Assembly: GCA_020048435.1 (NCBI GenBank)
Contig: JAIFMO010000054.1
Span: forward strand, 1-36,197
Direction: 5' to 3'
DNA length: 36,197 nucleotides
Source: Sulfuritalea sp.
GTDB taxonomy: Bacteria; Pseudomonadota; Gammaproteobacteria; Burkholderiales; Rhodocyclaceae
Within the stretch, counting starts at the first letter, position 1; each line of letters starts with the position of its first letter. The notes beneath the pieces were generated by a model. The model was not told where the DNA came from. It ran no database searches and saw only the letters and a program-made list of their open reading frames with translations. This document shows, piece after piece, positions 1 through 7,335 of the stretch. Position numbers and translations under genes: made by a program.

Positions 1-468
1 ATGCTGCGTGCCTATAGCAAGAGCATCGTCGCCGCCGTCAACGAATGTCGCGAGGTCAATACCTTCCTGCCAGCGTTGGGCTATACCTTTGCGCGCAATC
101 CCGTCGAGGTGGTGGTGGAACACGACGAACGCGAGGCCGGCGAATCGAAGTATTCGCTCTACAGCCTGATCCGCCTCAACTTCGACCTGATGACCAGTTT
201 CTCGGTGGTGCCGCTGCAAATGGTGTCGATGGCCGGCATCGTGCTGTCCTTCCTCTCGGCGCTGTTCGTCATCTTTCTCGCCATCCGCCGCCTGGTGGTC
301 GGGCCCGAGGCAGAGGGCCTATTCACCCTGTTCGGTATCGCCTTCTTCCTGATCGGCATCCTGCTCTTCGCCGTCGGCCTGATCGGCGAGTACGTCGGCC
401 GCGTCTATCAGGAAGTGCGCCGCCGGCCGCGCTACATCATCGACGCGGTGCTGGAGAAGAAGGAGTGA
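1..468 (+). CDS. arnC: ArnC-type undecaprenyl-phosphate aminoarabinose transferase, C-terminal part
   Basis: This is the C-terminal half of a family 2 glycosyltransferase of the ArnC/GtrB group. ArnC moves 4-deoxy-4-formamido-arabinose from UDP onto undecaprenyl phosphate at the inner membrane. The 155 visible residues carry the end of the catalytic domain (EREAGESKYSLYSLIRL), two membrane helices at about 71-97 and 108-131, and the closing motif GLIGEYVGRVYQEVRRRPRY typical of ArnC. The family is usually about 310-330 residues, so the gene begins upstream of the window; the ATG at base 1 is a coincidence of the cut. The stop lies 2 bases before the next ATG, a formyltransferase, which supports ArnC over other dolichol-phosphate-mannose-synthase-like enzymes. 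Confidence 0.85.
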   Translation: MLRAYSKSIVAAVNECREVNTFLPALGYTFARNPVEVVVEHDEREAGESKYSLYSLIRLNFDLMTSFSVVPLQMVSMAGIVLSFLSALFVIFLAIRRLVVGPEAEGLFTLFGIAFFLIGILLFAVGLIGEYVGRVYQEVRRRPRYIIDAVLEKKE

Positions 469-470
469 CC

Positions 471-1400
471 ATGGTTAGCCACAAAGCTATCGTCTTCGCC
501 TATCACAACGTCGGCGTGCGCTGCCTCAAGGTGCTGCTCGCCGGCGGCGTGGACGTGGTGCTGGTAGTAACCCATCGGGATAGCCCGACCGAAACCATCT
601 GGTTCGACAGTGTCGCCGCCACGGCGGCCCGCTATGGCATCCCGACCATCACCCCCGACGACCCCAATACGCCGGAAGTGCTGGCGCAGTTCGCCGCCAT
701 CGCCCCCGACTTCATTTTCTCCTTTTACTATCGGCTGATGCTCAAGCCCGCGCTGCTGAATCTGGCACGTCACGGCGCCTACAACATGCACGGCTCGCTG
801 CTACCCAAGTATCGTGGCCGCGTACCGGTGAACTGGGCCGTGCTGTACGGCGAGACCGAGACCGGCGCCACCCTGCATCGCATGGTCGAAAAGCCCGATG
901 CTGGTGAGATTGTCGCCCGGCAGGCCGTACCCATCCTGCCTGACGACACCGCCGGCGAAGTCTTCCAAAAAGTCACCCTCGCCGCTGAAATGGCGCTCCA
1001 CGGCGTGCTCCCGGCACTGATTGCCGGCACCGCGCCGCACGTTGCCCAGGACCTCGCCCAGGGCAGCTACTTCGGCGGACGCAAGCCCGAGGACGGCCGC
1101 ATTGACTGGACGAAATCCTCACGGGAAATCCATAACCTTGTTCGCGCTGTCGCCCCCCCCTACCCCGGAGCATTTTTTGACATCGATGGTCGTCGATTGC
1201 GGTTGCTGGGCACCCTGCCCGCCCCTGCCCGCGCGCCGCGTCATGCCACGCCAACCCTTTACCGCGACAGCAGCAACGATGCCACTGCCACCACTACCGC
1301 ATTGATCGACTGCGCCGATGGCCGCGTGCTGCTCGTTCTGGAACTTGACGGCGAATGGGATGGCGTTGCGACGGTGCTCATCAACACACGTCCCGCCTGA
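471..1400 (+). CDS. ArnA-type UDP-L-Ara4N formyltransferase (stand-alone)
   Basis: A 309-residue formyltransferase of the methionyl-tRNA formyltransferase fold. It is predicted to N-formylate UDP-4-amino-4-deoxy-L-arabinose with 10-formyl-tetrahydrofolate in lipid A modification. The active-site block YNMHGSLLPKYRG supplies Asn and His, and EKPDAGEIVARQ supplies the catalytic Asp. The C-terminal OB-like part follows GRIDWTKSSREIHNLVRA. In E. coli this activity is fused to a decarboxylase in ArnA; here the protein ends after the formyltransferase module, as in many betaproteobacteria where the two are separate genes. ATG at 471 is chosen because it follows the arnC stop by 2 bases, with AAGGAG at the arnC end serving as ribosome site. 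A longer reading frame starting at base 45 only overlaps arnC. Confidence 0.85.
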   Translation: MVSHKAIVFAYHNVGVRCLKVLLAGGVDVVLVVTHRDSPTETIWFDSVAATAARYGIPTITPDDPNTPEVLAQFAAIAPDFIFSFYYRLMLKPALLNLARHGAYNMHGSLLPKYRGRVPVNWAVLYGETETGATLHRMVEKPDAGEIVARQAVPILPDDTAGEVFQKVTLAAEMALHGVLPALIAGTAPHVAQDLAQGSYFGGRKPEDGRIDWTKSSREIHNLVRAVAPPYPGAFFDIDGRRLRLLGTLPAPARAPRHATPTLYRDSSNDATATTTALIDCADGRVLLVLELDGEWDGVATVLINTRPA

Positions 1401-1412
1401 TCTATCGACCGC

Positions 1413-1429
1413 AAGTGGCCAAGCCGCTT
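1413..1429 (+). terminator. weak hairpin between convergent genes
   Basis: A 7-bp stem (AAGTGGC / GCCGCTT, one G-U pair) with a 3-base loop sits between the formyltransferase stop and the convergent SGNH gene. It is followed by ATTGCTTATTG, not a clean T-tract, so termination here is only a possibility. Confidence 0.2.
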
Positions 1430-1434
1430 ATTGC

Positions 1435-2754
1435 TTATTGAGTACCGACGTCCGCCAGGCGCAAGAGATCCGCCAACAGGCTGGCGGCACTGGCGCGATA
1501 ACCCTCCGGGGTCAAGTGCATCAGATCTGGTCGCGCCAGCGGGACGTCAAAATGGGCGAGACTGGCCATGCCGCAATGCCCGCGCAGGTCGCGCACCCAG
1601 CGCCCCCAGTCCCAGAGCAGGGTTTTTTCCTTGCGCGCCACCAAGGTAAGCGCGGCATTCACCCGTGCCAGATTGGCTGGCGGCAGACCGCAACCTACCT
1701 TCCGTTTTCTTCGTGAGGGATAACCGACGCGCACATCAGGCGGCAGCATCAGCATTACCGCCGGGGAATTTTTTTTACTCGTCTGGCGCAGCAAGCGCAC
1801 CGCGCTGGTGACTTTCTCGATGAACTGCGCCTGCTCGAAATTCTTGTCCAAAGCTTCGTTGGTGCCGTATGCAAGCACCACCAGATTGGCAGGGCGCGCG
1901 GTCAGGGCTGCATCGATTGCCTCCCTGTTCCAGCCAAGCAATTCATCATACTGGGCACCGTTGGCGCCAACCGCATCAAGCACCACGCCAGGGGACAATT
2001 TTTCCAGCGCCAGGCCACCGATTGCCACCCGGGTTTCAGGCGCCATGGGGGCCGCTTTTATCCATAGGCGTTCCCCACCGACATCGAGCACGGCGGCAGT
2101 CATGATCCATCCATAATTCCCAGGCAGGGCCGCGGGCACGGGTATCGTGCTATCTCCGGTAGCCACGTCGAAGCCGCCGTTGTAAGGCACGACAGCGGAT
2201 TGCAGTATGGAAAGCCGCATCAACTGGCGGGAAGAAGGATTCTTGAAGGTGAGGCGCGTGGTGGCGACCGCTGTCGCACCCATGCCGACATGGCCTCCGA
2301 ATGGCGCCATGGCTGCCATTGGGTCGCTTGGGACGGCATTTCTTTTCCGGGCGGCGCGCTCTACCGACCACCCACCCTCGTTGGTTAACAAGACAGAATC
2401 AGAGCGTTGATTGAACACATAACCCGGCGTAATCCAGCCGATGCCGGCATCGCCGTAGCGCGCTTGGAGTCGGCGGCGTAACTCCCCCGTAAAATAATCA
2501 CCCGCGGTATGCGAATCACCAATGTGCAGCCAGCGAAAGACGCTGGTCCATTTCTCGCCAGGCAGTGCCAGCGGACGGGCGACAGACGCGTGGAAATTGG
2601 GGTCGCCAAAATCGGTCAGCGCTCCGGAAACCTTCCCGTCGCGCCCGGCCAGCACCGGCGTCACCACCATGAAAAACCCCACGAGTAACGCGCTACAGTG
2701 GGCAGTCTTGCGCCACGCGCCGACCTGGTAGCGACGCTCAAAAAAACTCGACAT
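1435..2754 (-). CDS. SGNH/GDSL-family hydrolase or acyltransferase, exported
   Basis: A 439-residue SGNH-fold protein. Block I is WLHIGDSHTAGD with nucleophile Ser81; block III is VLAYGTNEA (Gly and Asn of the oxyanion hole); block V is DLMHLTPEGY with Asp410 and His413 completing the triad. Residues about 18-36 are hydrophobic and end in VLA-G, suggesting export or an N-terminal anchor. The ATG at 2754 is chosen because GGAG lies 5 bases before it and it overlaps the end of the preceding gene by 17 bases; a reading frame opening at 2883 would add 43 residues lying over that gene. It is the last gene of a cassette with an MBOAT acyltransferase, so it probably transfers or removes acyl groups on an envelope polymer, as PatB or Ape1 do on peptidoglycan. 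The substrate cannot be told from sequence. Confidence 0.75.
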   Translation of the reverse strand: MSSFFERRYQVGAWRKTAHCSALLVGFFMVVTPVLAGRDGKVSGALTDFGDPNFHASVARPLALPGEKWTSVFRWLHIGDSHTAGDYFTGELRRRLQARYGDAGIGWITPGYVFNQRSDSVLLTNEGGWSVERAARKRNAVPSDPMAAMAPFGGHVGMGATAVATTRLTFKNPSSRQLMRLSILQSAVVPYNGGFDVATGDSTIPVPAALPGNYGWIMTAAVLDVGGERLWIKAAPMAPETRVAIGGLALEKLSPGVVLDAVGANGAQYDELLGWNREAIDAALTARPANLVVLAYGTNEALDKNFEQAQFIEKVTSAVRLLRQTSKKNSPAVMLMLPPDVRVGYPSRRKRKVGCGLPPANLARVNAALTLVARKEKTLLWDWGRWVRDLRGHCGMASLAHFDVPLARPDLMHLTPEGYRASAASLLADLLRLADVGTQ

Positions 2755-3721
2755 GACTCCAGATGAGTTCGGCCAGCAGGCGATTTCCGGCCGGTGCCAG
2801 ATGTATCCCGTCGCCACCCCGCAAGCGCTGAATTTCCCCGCTAGCACTGCTTTTCCGGTAGTTGGTAAAGGTGACGCCGTCATCGGTCAGAACATCGCTG
2901 GCCGGAATCAGGATAACCTTTTCGTACCGCGCGGCAACTTGCCGATAGATATCATTCAGTACCGGCGCCCGGTTAGCCAGGCGTTTGTTCGCCATGGGCG
3001 GCAAGGCCACCCAGATCACCCTAACCCCCTCTTTTTCGGCCATCGCTGCAATTGATTCGACACGCCGGGTGTAGATTTCCTTCCACGATGGCGAGTTGAA
3101 CTGGACCATTTTCCCGCGGTCGATGATGTCCCATGCGTCGTTAGCGCCAACAAAAATAACCAAAACCGTGACGTTTTTCGCCTCGATCTCCTCCCTTACC
3201 GTTTTTGGCCAGTCGAAAAAACCGGGGTAAGCCAAACCGGTGCTTTGACGGCTCAAGTTCTTGAACTTGATTTTTTTGCTCTTCAACGGCCCCATCAGGA
3301 AGGGCACCAGCCCCTGCATGAGCGAATCGCCGCAGAAAAGCACTTTGTCGGCGTAACCAATTTTCACGGATTCACGCAAGATTGCGGTCGGCGCAACAGC
3401 CGTAATGGCTTCGTTCGCCGGAAGCCGTGACACGGCCCGGGACTGAGCGTTTTCCACCATGACATTCGGCTGATCGCCCTGCATGACTCGGTTCTGCAGC
3501 GCCACCATCTCGCGATCTGCTTCAGCCAGCAGCGGCGCCAGTTTGACTGGCAGTTCGAGCATGGGCGCGGGCGACACCTCCAGCACCGGCAGAATAATCT
3601 GGTGCTGTTGTCCGGCATACGCCACCACGACAGGCCATTTGAGCCAACCGATCAAGGCCAGCATGCAGATCAAGGCCATCAGGGTTCCGGACGGCCGCAA
3701 GGAAGGGGGACGAGAAGACAA
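2738..3721 (-). CDS. DUF459-type SGNH protein, membrane-anchored
   Basis: A 327-residue protein with one N-terminal hydrophobic helix (about 14-36), a low-complexity spacer and a DUF459-type SGNH domain from about 118. Catalytic blocks are LFCGDSLMQG (Ser133), FVGANDAW (Gly/Asn) and GDGIHLAPAG (Asp304, His307); STGL and FFDWP between them are typical of DUF459. The start is a TTG at 3721, taken because it is the most upstream in-frame candidate and gives a charged n-region; ATG at 3679 is an alternative and would start right at the helix. It lies 22 bases downstream of the MBOAT gene and overlaps the next SGNH gene. It most likely takes acyl groups exported by the MBOAT protein and places them on a periplasmic glycan. 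Confidence 0.75.
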   Translation of the reverse strand: MSSRPPSLRPSGTLMALICMLALIGWLKWPVVVAYAGQQHQIILPVLEVSPAPMLELPVKLAPLLAEADREMVALQNRVMQGDQPNVMVENAQSRAVSRLPANEAITAVAPTAILRESVKIGYADKVLFCGDSLMQGLVPFLMGPLKSKKIKFKNLSRQSTGLAYPGFFDWPKTVREEIEAKNVTVLVIFVGANDAWDIIDRGKMVQFNSPSWKEIYTRRVESIAAMAEKEGVRVIWVALPPMANKRLANRAPVLNDIYRQVAARYEKVILIPASDVLTDDGVTFTNYRKSSASGEIQRLRGGDGIHLAPAGNRLLAELIWSHVEFF

Positions 3722-3743
3722 GTAAGGTGCCTATGCAGTTGAT

Positions 3744-5132
3744 TCAGTATTTGAAATAGATGAAAGCAGGCACGCCGCTGGGCCCCCACTCGATGCACAA
3801 CCAGACAAAAGCCGTCAAACCCGCAAATTGCACCGGCCACGCTGGACGCGACAACCAGTCTACCCATTGGGGCAGGCGCTGGGCAACGTGAAATTGAATC
3901 ATGAAGAAAAGCAGCAGAAGCAGCGCACCGCCAACCACATTGTAAGTAAAAAGAGCCTGAAAACGAGTCATGGCCGACAGGTAATCGAACGCCTGATCAA
4001 GACTGGCGGCACGAAAGAATATCCAGGCAAATGTTACAAATATAAAGGTCAGCGTTACCCGCCAGCCCGTAGCAGGCGTCAGATGACTCGGCCACAGGTT
4101 AACCAAAATGCAGGCGCCGCCATGCAAGAAACCCCATACGATTAAGTTCGCACTCGCGCCATGCCACGCGCCGGAAACAACCATTGCCAACAGCAAATTC
4201 AACTGCGTGCGCAGAACACCTTGACGGTTCCCTCCCAAGGGAATGTAGATGTAATCGCGAATCCAGCTTGATAGGGAAATATGCCAGCGATGCCAGAAAT
4301 CTCTAGGGGAGCGAGACAAGTAGGGCAGGTTGAAATTCTCTGGCAGGCGAAAACCCAGCAGCCAGGCAATGCCGCGGACCAGATCGGTCAAGCCGCTAAA
4401 ATCGGCGTAAATCTGGATTGAATAGGCCGCAGCGCCCAACGCCAGTTCGACCCCATTGAAGGCCGAGGGATTGGCAAACAGCGGATCGACCCATACTTCC
4501 GCCAGCCAGTTGGCCACCACCAGCTTTTTGAAAAGTCCGCGGGCAATGAGGCCCAGTCCGCGTTCGGGTGCGACAAATCGCCGGCGCAGTCGCAATTGGG
4601 GCAACATGTGTTCTGGACGGGCAATCGGCCCCGCCAGGACCGTGGGGAAAAAAGCCAGAAACAACGCGGTTTCTGTCAGTGTCAAGCGCTGGCAGACGGT
4701 GGCATTGCGATAACAGGCGACGAGCAGTGCGACGGCCTGAAAGGTATAAAAGGAAACGCCCAGCGGCACCAGAATATCCAAAGCCAGCAGATCCGCCAGC
4801 ACACCCGCGAGTCCGGGAAGAGTTTGCGCCAACAAATCGCGCAGCGGCAGGTAGTACTTGAGCAAACCAAGATAGCCTACCAATGCCACCAGACCGACGA
4901 TCAACCAAGCGCGCCGCTCCTCTGCAAGGGCTCCCCGGATACGTCCGGCAACAAAATAGACGGTGAGCGAAAAAAGCCCCAGCGAGACTGCCATGCGCAC
5001 ATCCAGGCTGCCGTAGAACAGGAATGAAAAAACCAGCAGGGCGTAGTTTTGCCAGGCGACATAGCGCGCGAGCAGCCAATAAACCGCGAAAAATACCAGA
5101 AACCCAAGGGCGAATTCAGGACTCAGGTACAT
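3744..5132 (-). CDS. MBOAT-family O-acyltransferase (AlgI/PatA/DltB-like)
   Basis: A 462-residue polytopic membrane protein of the MBOAT family, with about 10-12 hydrophobic segments. Family signatures are RDFWHRWHISLSSWIRDYIY (about 277-296; His281 and His284) and SGAWHGAS with the invariant His324 at the end of a helix. Length fits AlgI, PatA and WecH-like proteins (460-520). These proteins move acyl groups, usually acetyl, across the inner membrane to partner SGNH enzymes. The ATG at 5132 gives an N-terminus beginning directly with the first helix, normal for AlgI-like proteins, although no clear Shine-Dalgarno is seen. It is the first of three same-strand genes with two SGNH proteins, the arrangement of polysaccharide or peptidoglycan O-acetylation loci. 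It sits 75 bases after the cyclase gene, so read-through from the signalling operon is possible. Confidence 0.85.
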   Translation of the reverse strand: MYLSPEFALGFLVFFAVYWLLARYVAWQNYALLVFSFLFYGSLDVRMAVSLGLFSLTVYFVAGRIRGALAEERRAWLIVGLVALVGYLGLLKYYLPLRDLLAQTLPGLAGVLADLLALDILVPLGVSFYTFQAVALLVACYRNATVCQRLTLTETALFLAFFPTVLAGPIARPEHMLPQLRLRRRFVAPERGLGLIARGLFKKLVVANWLAEVWVDPLFANPSAFNGVELALGAAAYSIQIYADFSGLTDLVRGIAWLLGFRLPENFNLPYLSRSPRDFWHRWHISLSSWIRDYIYIPLGGNRQGVLRTQLNLLLAMVVSGAWHGASANLIVWGFLHGGACILVNLWPSHLTPATGWRVTLTFIFVTFAWIFFRAASLDQAFDYLSAMTRFQALFTYNVVGGALLLLLFFMIQFHVAQRLPQWVDWLSRPAWPVQFAGLTAFVWLCIEWGPSGVPAFIYFKY

Positions 5133-5207
5133 TGCAACGAGGGGACACGGGGTGACGGAAACGAGAGTGCAAGGTTTACTTCGGTGTGTTTAATGGGAGG
5201 CAAACGC

Positions 5208-6278
5208 TCATTTCTCTTTGATCAGGGTGTAACGACGTATATCGCGGGAGATACCCTTGGCTTGGGTGGGTGACATCTCGGTTGTCGTGAATTCGTCGCA
5301 AATATGCTGGTAGGTTCCATGCGAAATCGTGACTTGATCGGGTTCGCCCAGTTGCTCAAGGCGAGCGGCCAAATTAACGGCCGAGCCGATGACCGTGTAG
5401 TCCATCCGCTCGGCGCTACCGAAATTGCCAACATTGCAAACGCCCGTATTTATGCCGATTCGCATGCGGAAGGGATGGTCATAACCCTTGACACGCCAGA
5501 CCGCTTGCAGTTCCGTCATGCGCCGCTGCATGGATAGCGCCATGCGGACGCATTGGAGGGCATCTTCCTTGACCCCAAGCGTTTGCGGATCGCCAAAAAA
5601 AATGAGCATGGCGTCACCAATAAACTTGTCGATGGTCGCGCCATGATCGAGAGCAATCCGCGACATTTCCGAAAAATAGGTGTTAAGCAGGTAGGTGAGT
5701 TCTTCCGGATGGAGATCTTCTGTCGTTTCGGTGAAGTCCTTGAGATCGGAGAAGAAGATGGTCATCATCTTGCTCTTCGCCTCGATGGCCACCCGTTGCT
5801 CGCCTTCGAATATGGACTTGTAGACCTGAGGCGGCAGGTAATGCGACAGCTTTTGCGACAGGGAACGCAGCACTTCGGTTCGCTGCGCCAGGGCGATATG
5901 GGTGCGGACGCGGGCCTGCACCACCGGCACTCGAAATGGTTTTGTAATGTAGTCGACGGCGCCCAGTTCGAGGCCCATGGCCTCATCTTCCTGGCTGGCC
6001 TTTGCGGTGAGGAAGATCACCGGAATATTGCGGGTCGATACTTCAGCTTGCAGGCGGCGCATTACCTCGTAACCATCCATTCCCGGCATCATGATGTCGA
6101 GCAGGATCAGGTCGGGAGTGGGATCGCTTTGGGCGATCCGCAAGGCCAGCGGTCCGTTGGTAGCAATCTGAACGGTGTATTCCGCCTTGAGAAAACCCTT
6201 GAGTACATCAAGGTTTTCCGGCGTGTCATCGACCACCAGGACGCTCGACTTCCGGGTGAAATCGAGGGCGTTATCCAT
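5208..6278 (-). CDS. Response regulator with class III adenylate cyclase output
   Basis: A 356-residue REC-cyclase protein. The receiver (about 12-130) has the phosphoacceptor in LILLDIMMPGMDG (Asp61) and Lys113 in ITKP. A helical linker leads to a class III cyclase domain (about 168-352). Metal-binding Asp178 (FFSDLKDF) and Asp222 (FIGDAML) are present, as are transition-state residues Asn302 and Arg306 (AVNLAARLE). The base-selecting pair reads Lys218 and Thr295, the Lys/Thr pattern of class IIIb adenylate cyclases, so cAMP is the expected product. Ser299 replaces the Asp usual in the IGD-VN stretch. ATG 6278 overlaps the preceding gene by 8 bases; an in-frame ATG at 6302 would add 8 residues. 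It is the last of three overlapping genes, so it is probably phosphorylated by the bacteriophytochrome kinase. Confidence 0.85.
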   Translation of the reverse strand: MDNALDFTRKSSVLVVDDTPENLDVLKGFLKAEYTVQIATNGPLALRIAQSDPTPDLILLDIMMPGMDGYEVMRRLQAEVSTRNIPVIFLTAKASQEDEAMGLELGAVDYITKPFRVPVVQARVRTHIALAQRTEVLRSLSQKLSHYLPPQVYKSIFEGEQRVAIEAKSKMMTIFFSDLKDFTETTEDLHPEELTYLLNTYFSEMSRIALDHGATIDKFIGDAMLIFFGDPQTLGVKEDALQCVRMALSMQRRMTELQAVWRVKGYDHPFRMRIGINTGVCNVGNFGSAERMDYTVIGSAVNLAARLEQLGEPDQVTISHGTYQHICDEFTTTEMSPTQAKGISRDIRRYTLIKEK

Positions 6279-7335
6279 GATGTGCGCGTTCTCCAAGTCC
6301 ATCCGGAAAGGTAGCCATGATACCGTCAAGTTCAGGCCGCAATTCCAGGAATGCGTTTGCCAGCGAAGGATCCAAACCATGCCCGGCTTCCGCACGAATC
6401 TTGTCGATGGCTGCGTCGACTGACCAGCAGGCACGGAAGGGCCGATTCGACGTCAGCGCGTCAAACACATCGGCAACCGCCGTCATGCGACCGGCGAGGG
6501 GGATATTGACGCCTGCCAGTCCGCAGGGATAACCGGCGCCATCCCAACGCTCATGGTGAGTCAATGCCACTGTCCGGCACATCTGCAGCAAGGGTGATTC
6601 GTGCATCCCGATGATGTCGGCGCCAATCTCACAATGTCGTTTGACAACAGCGAACTCATCGGCGGTAAGCTCGCCGGGCTTCAACAGAATCTGGTCGGGT
6701 ACGCCTATTTTGCCAATGTCATGCATCAGGGCGGCCTGCCCGAGGGACTCGATTTCACTGGCCACCAAGCCAATCTTCTTACCGAGCAGGCTGACATAGT
6801 GACTGATACGCAGGACGTGCATGCCCGTCTCGTTGTCACGGTAGTCGCCGGCACGACCAAGGCGGTGAAGAATCTCCATCCGCGTTGCCTCCAGCTCCCG
6901 CGTCTTGGATTCCAGCAGCAGGGTGCGTTGCCGGACCAGGTCTTCAAGGTGGCGACGGTGATTTGCCAAGGTGATGTGTGTCGCCACCCGCGCCAGCACG
7001 CGCGGCGCGCTGGCCGGCTTACTGATGTAGTCAGCGGCGCCAAGGGAAAATCCCCGTGATTCGTCCTCAACGACATTACGTTCCGTCACAAAAATCACGG
7101 GGATGTGACAGGTATGCTCATTTGACTTGAGTTGGCGGCAGACTTCGAAGCCATCCATCTCCGGCATCATGACATCGAGCAGAATCAGGTCGATCTGGCT
7201 GTCGGACAGTGCAATCTGAAGCGCCAGGCGGCCGTTGGTGGCCATTCGCAACGCATAGTGGCGCTTCAGGATGCTCTTCATGGCATCAAGCACTTCGGGT
7301 GAATCATCAACGACAAGGATGGTCTGTAGGCTCAC
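6271..7335 (-). CDS. Response regulator with HD-GYP c-di-GMP phosphodiesterase (RpfG-like)
   Basis: A 354-residue protein: receiver domain (about 4-122, phosphoacceptor Asp54 in LILLDVMMPEMDG), a coiled linker (about 125-158) and an HD-GYP domain (about 158-345). The HD-GYP signatures are ETGMHVLRISHY, MHDIGKIGVPD with His205/Asp206, THHERWDGAGYP with the GYP triplet at 268-270, and GRMTAVADVFDAL. All metal-ligand positions I can recognise are present, so c-di-GMP hydrolysis is expected. The GTG start at 7335 overlaps the stop of the bacteriophytochrome gene by 4 bases (GTGA), meaning tight translational coupling. Its own stop overlaps the cyclase start. The gene pairs a c-di-GMP-lowering output with a cAMP-making output behind one sensor. 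Confidence 0.9.
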   Translation of the reverse strand: MSLQTILVVDDSPEVLDAMKSILKRHYALRMATNGRLALQIALSDSQIDLILLDVMMPEMDGFEVCRQLKSNEHTCHIPVIFVTERNVVEDESRGFSLGAADYISKPASAPRVLARVATHITLANHRRHLEDLVRQRTLLLESKTRELEATRMEILHRLGRAGDYRDNETGMHVLRISHYVSLLGKKIGLVASEIESLGQAALMHDIGKIGVPDQILLKPGELTADEFAVVKRHCEIGADIIGMHESPLLQMCRTVALTHHERWDGAGYPCGLAGVNIPLAGRMTAVADVFDALTSNRPFRACWSVDAAIDKIRAEAGHGLDPSLANAFLELRPELDGIMATFPDGLGERAHHG

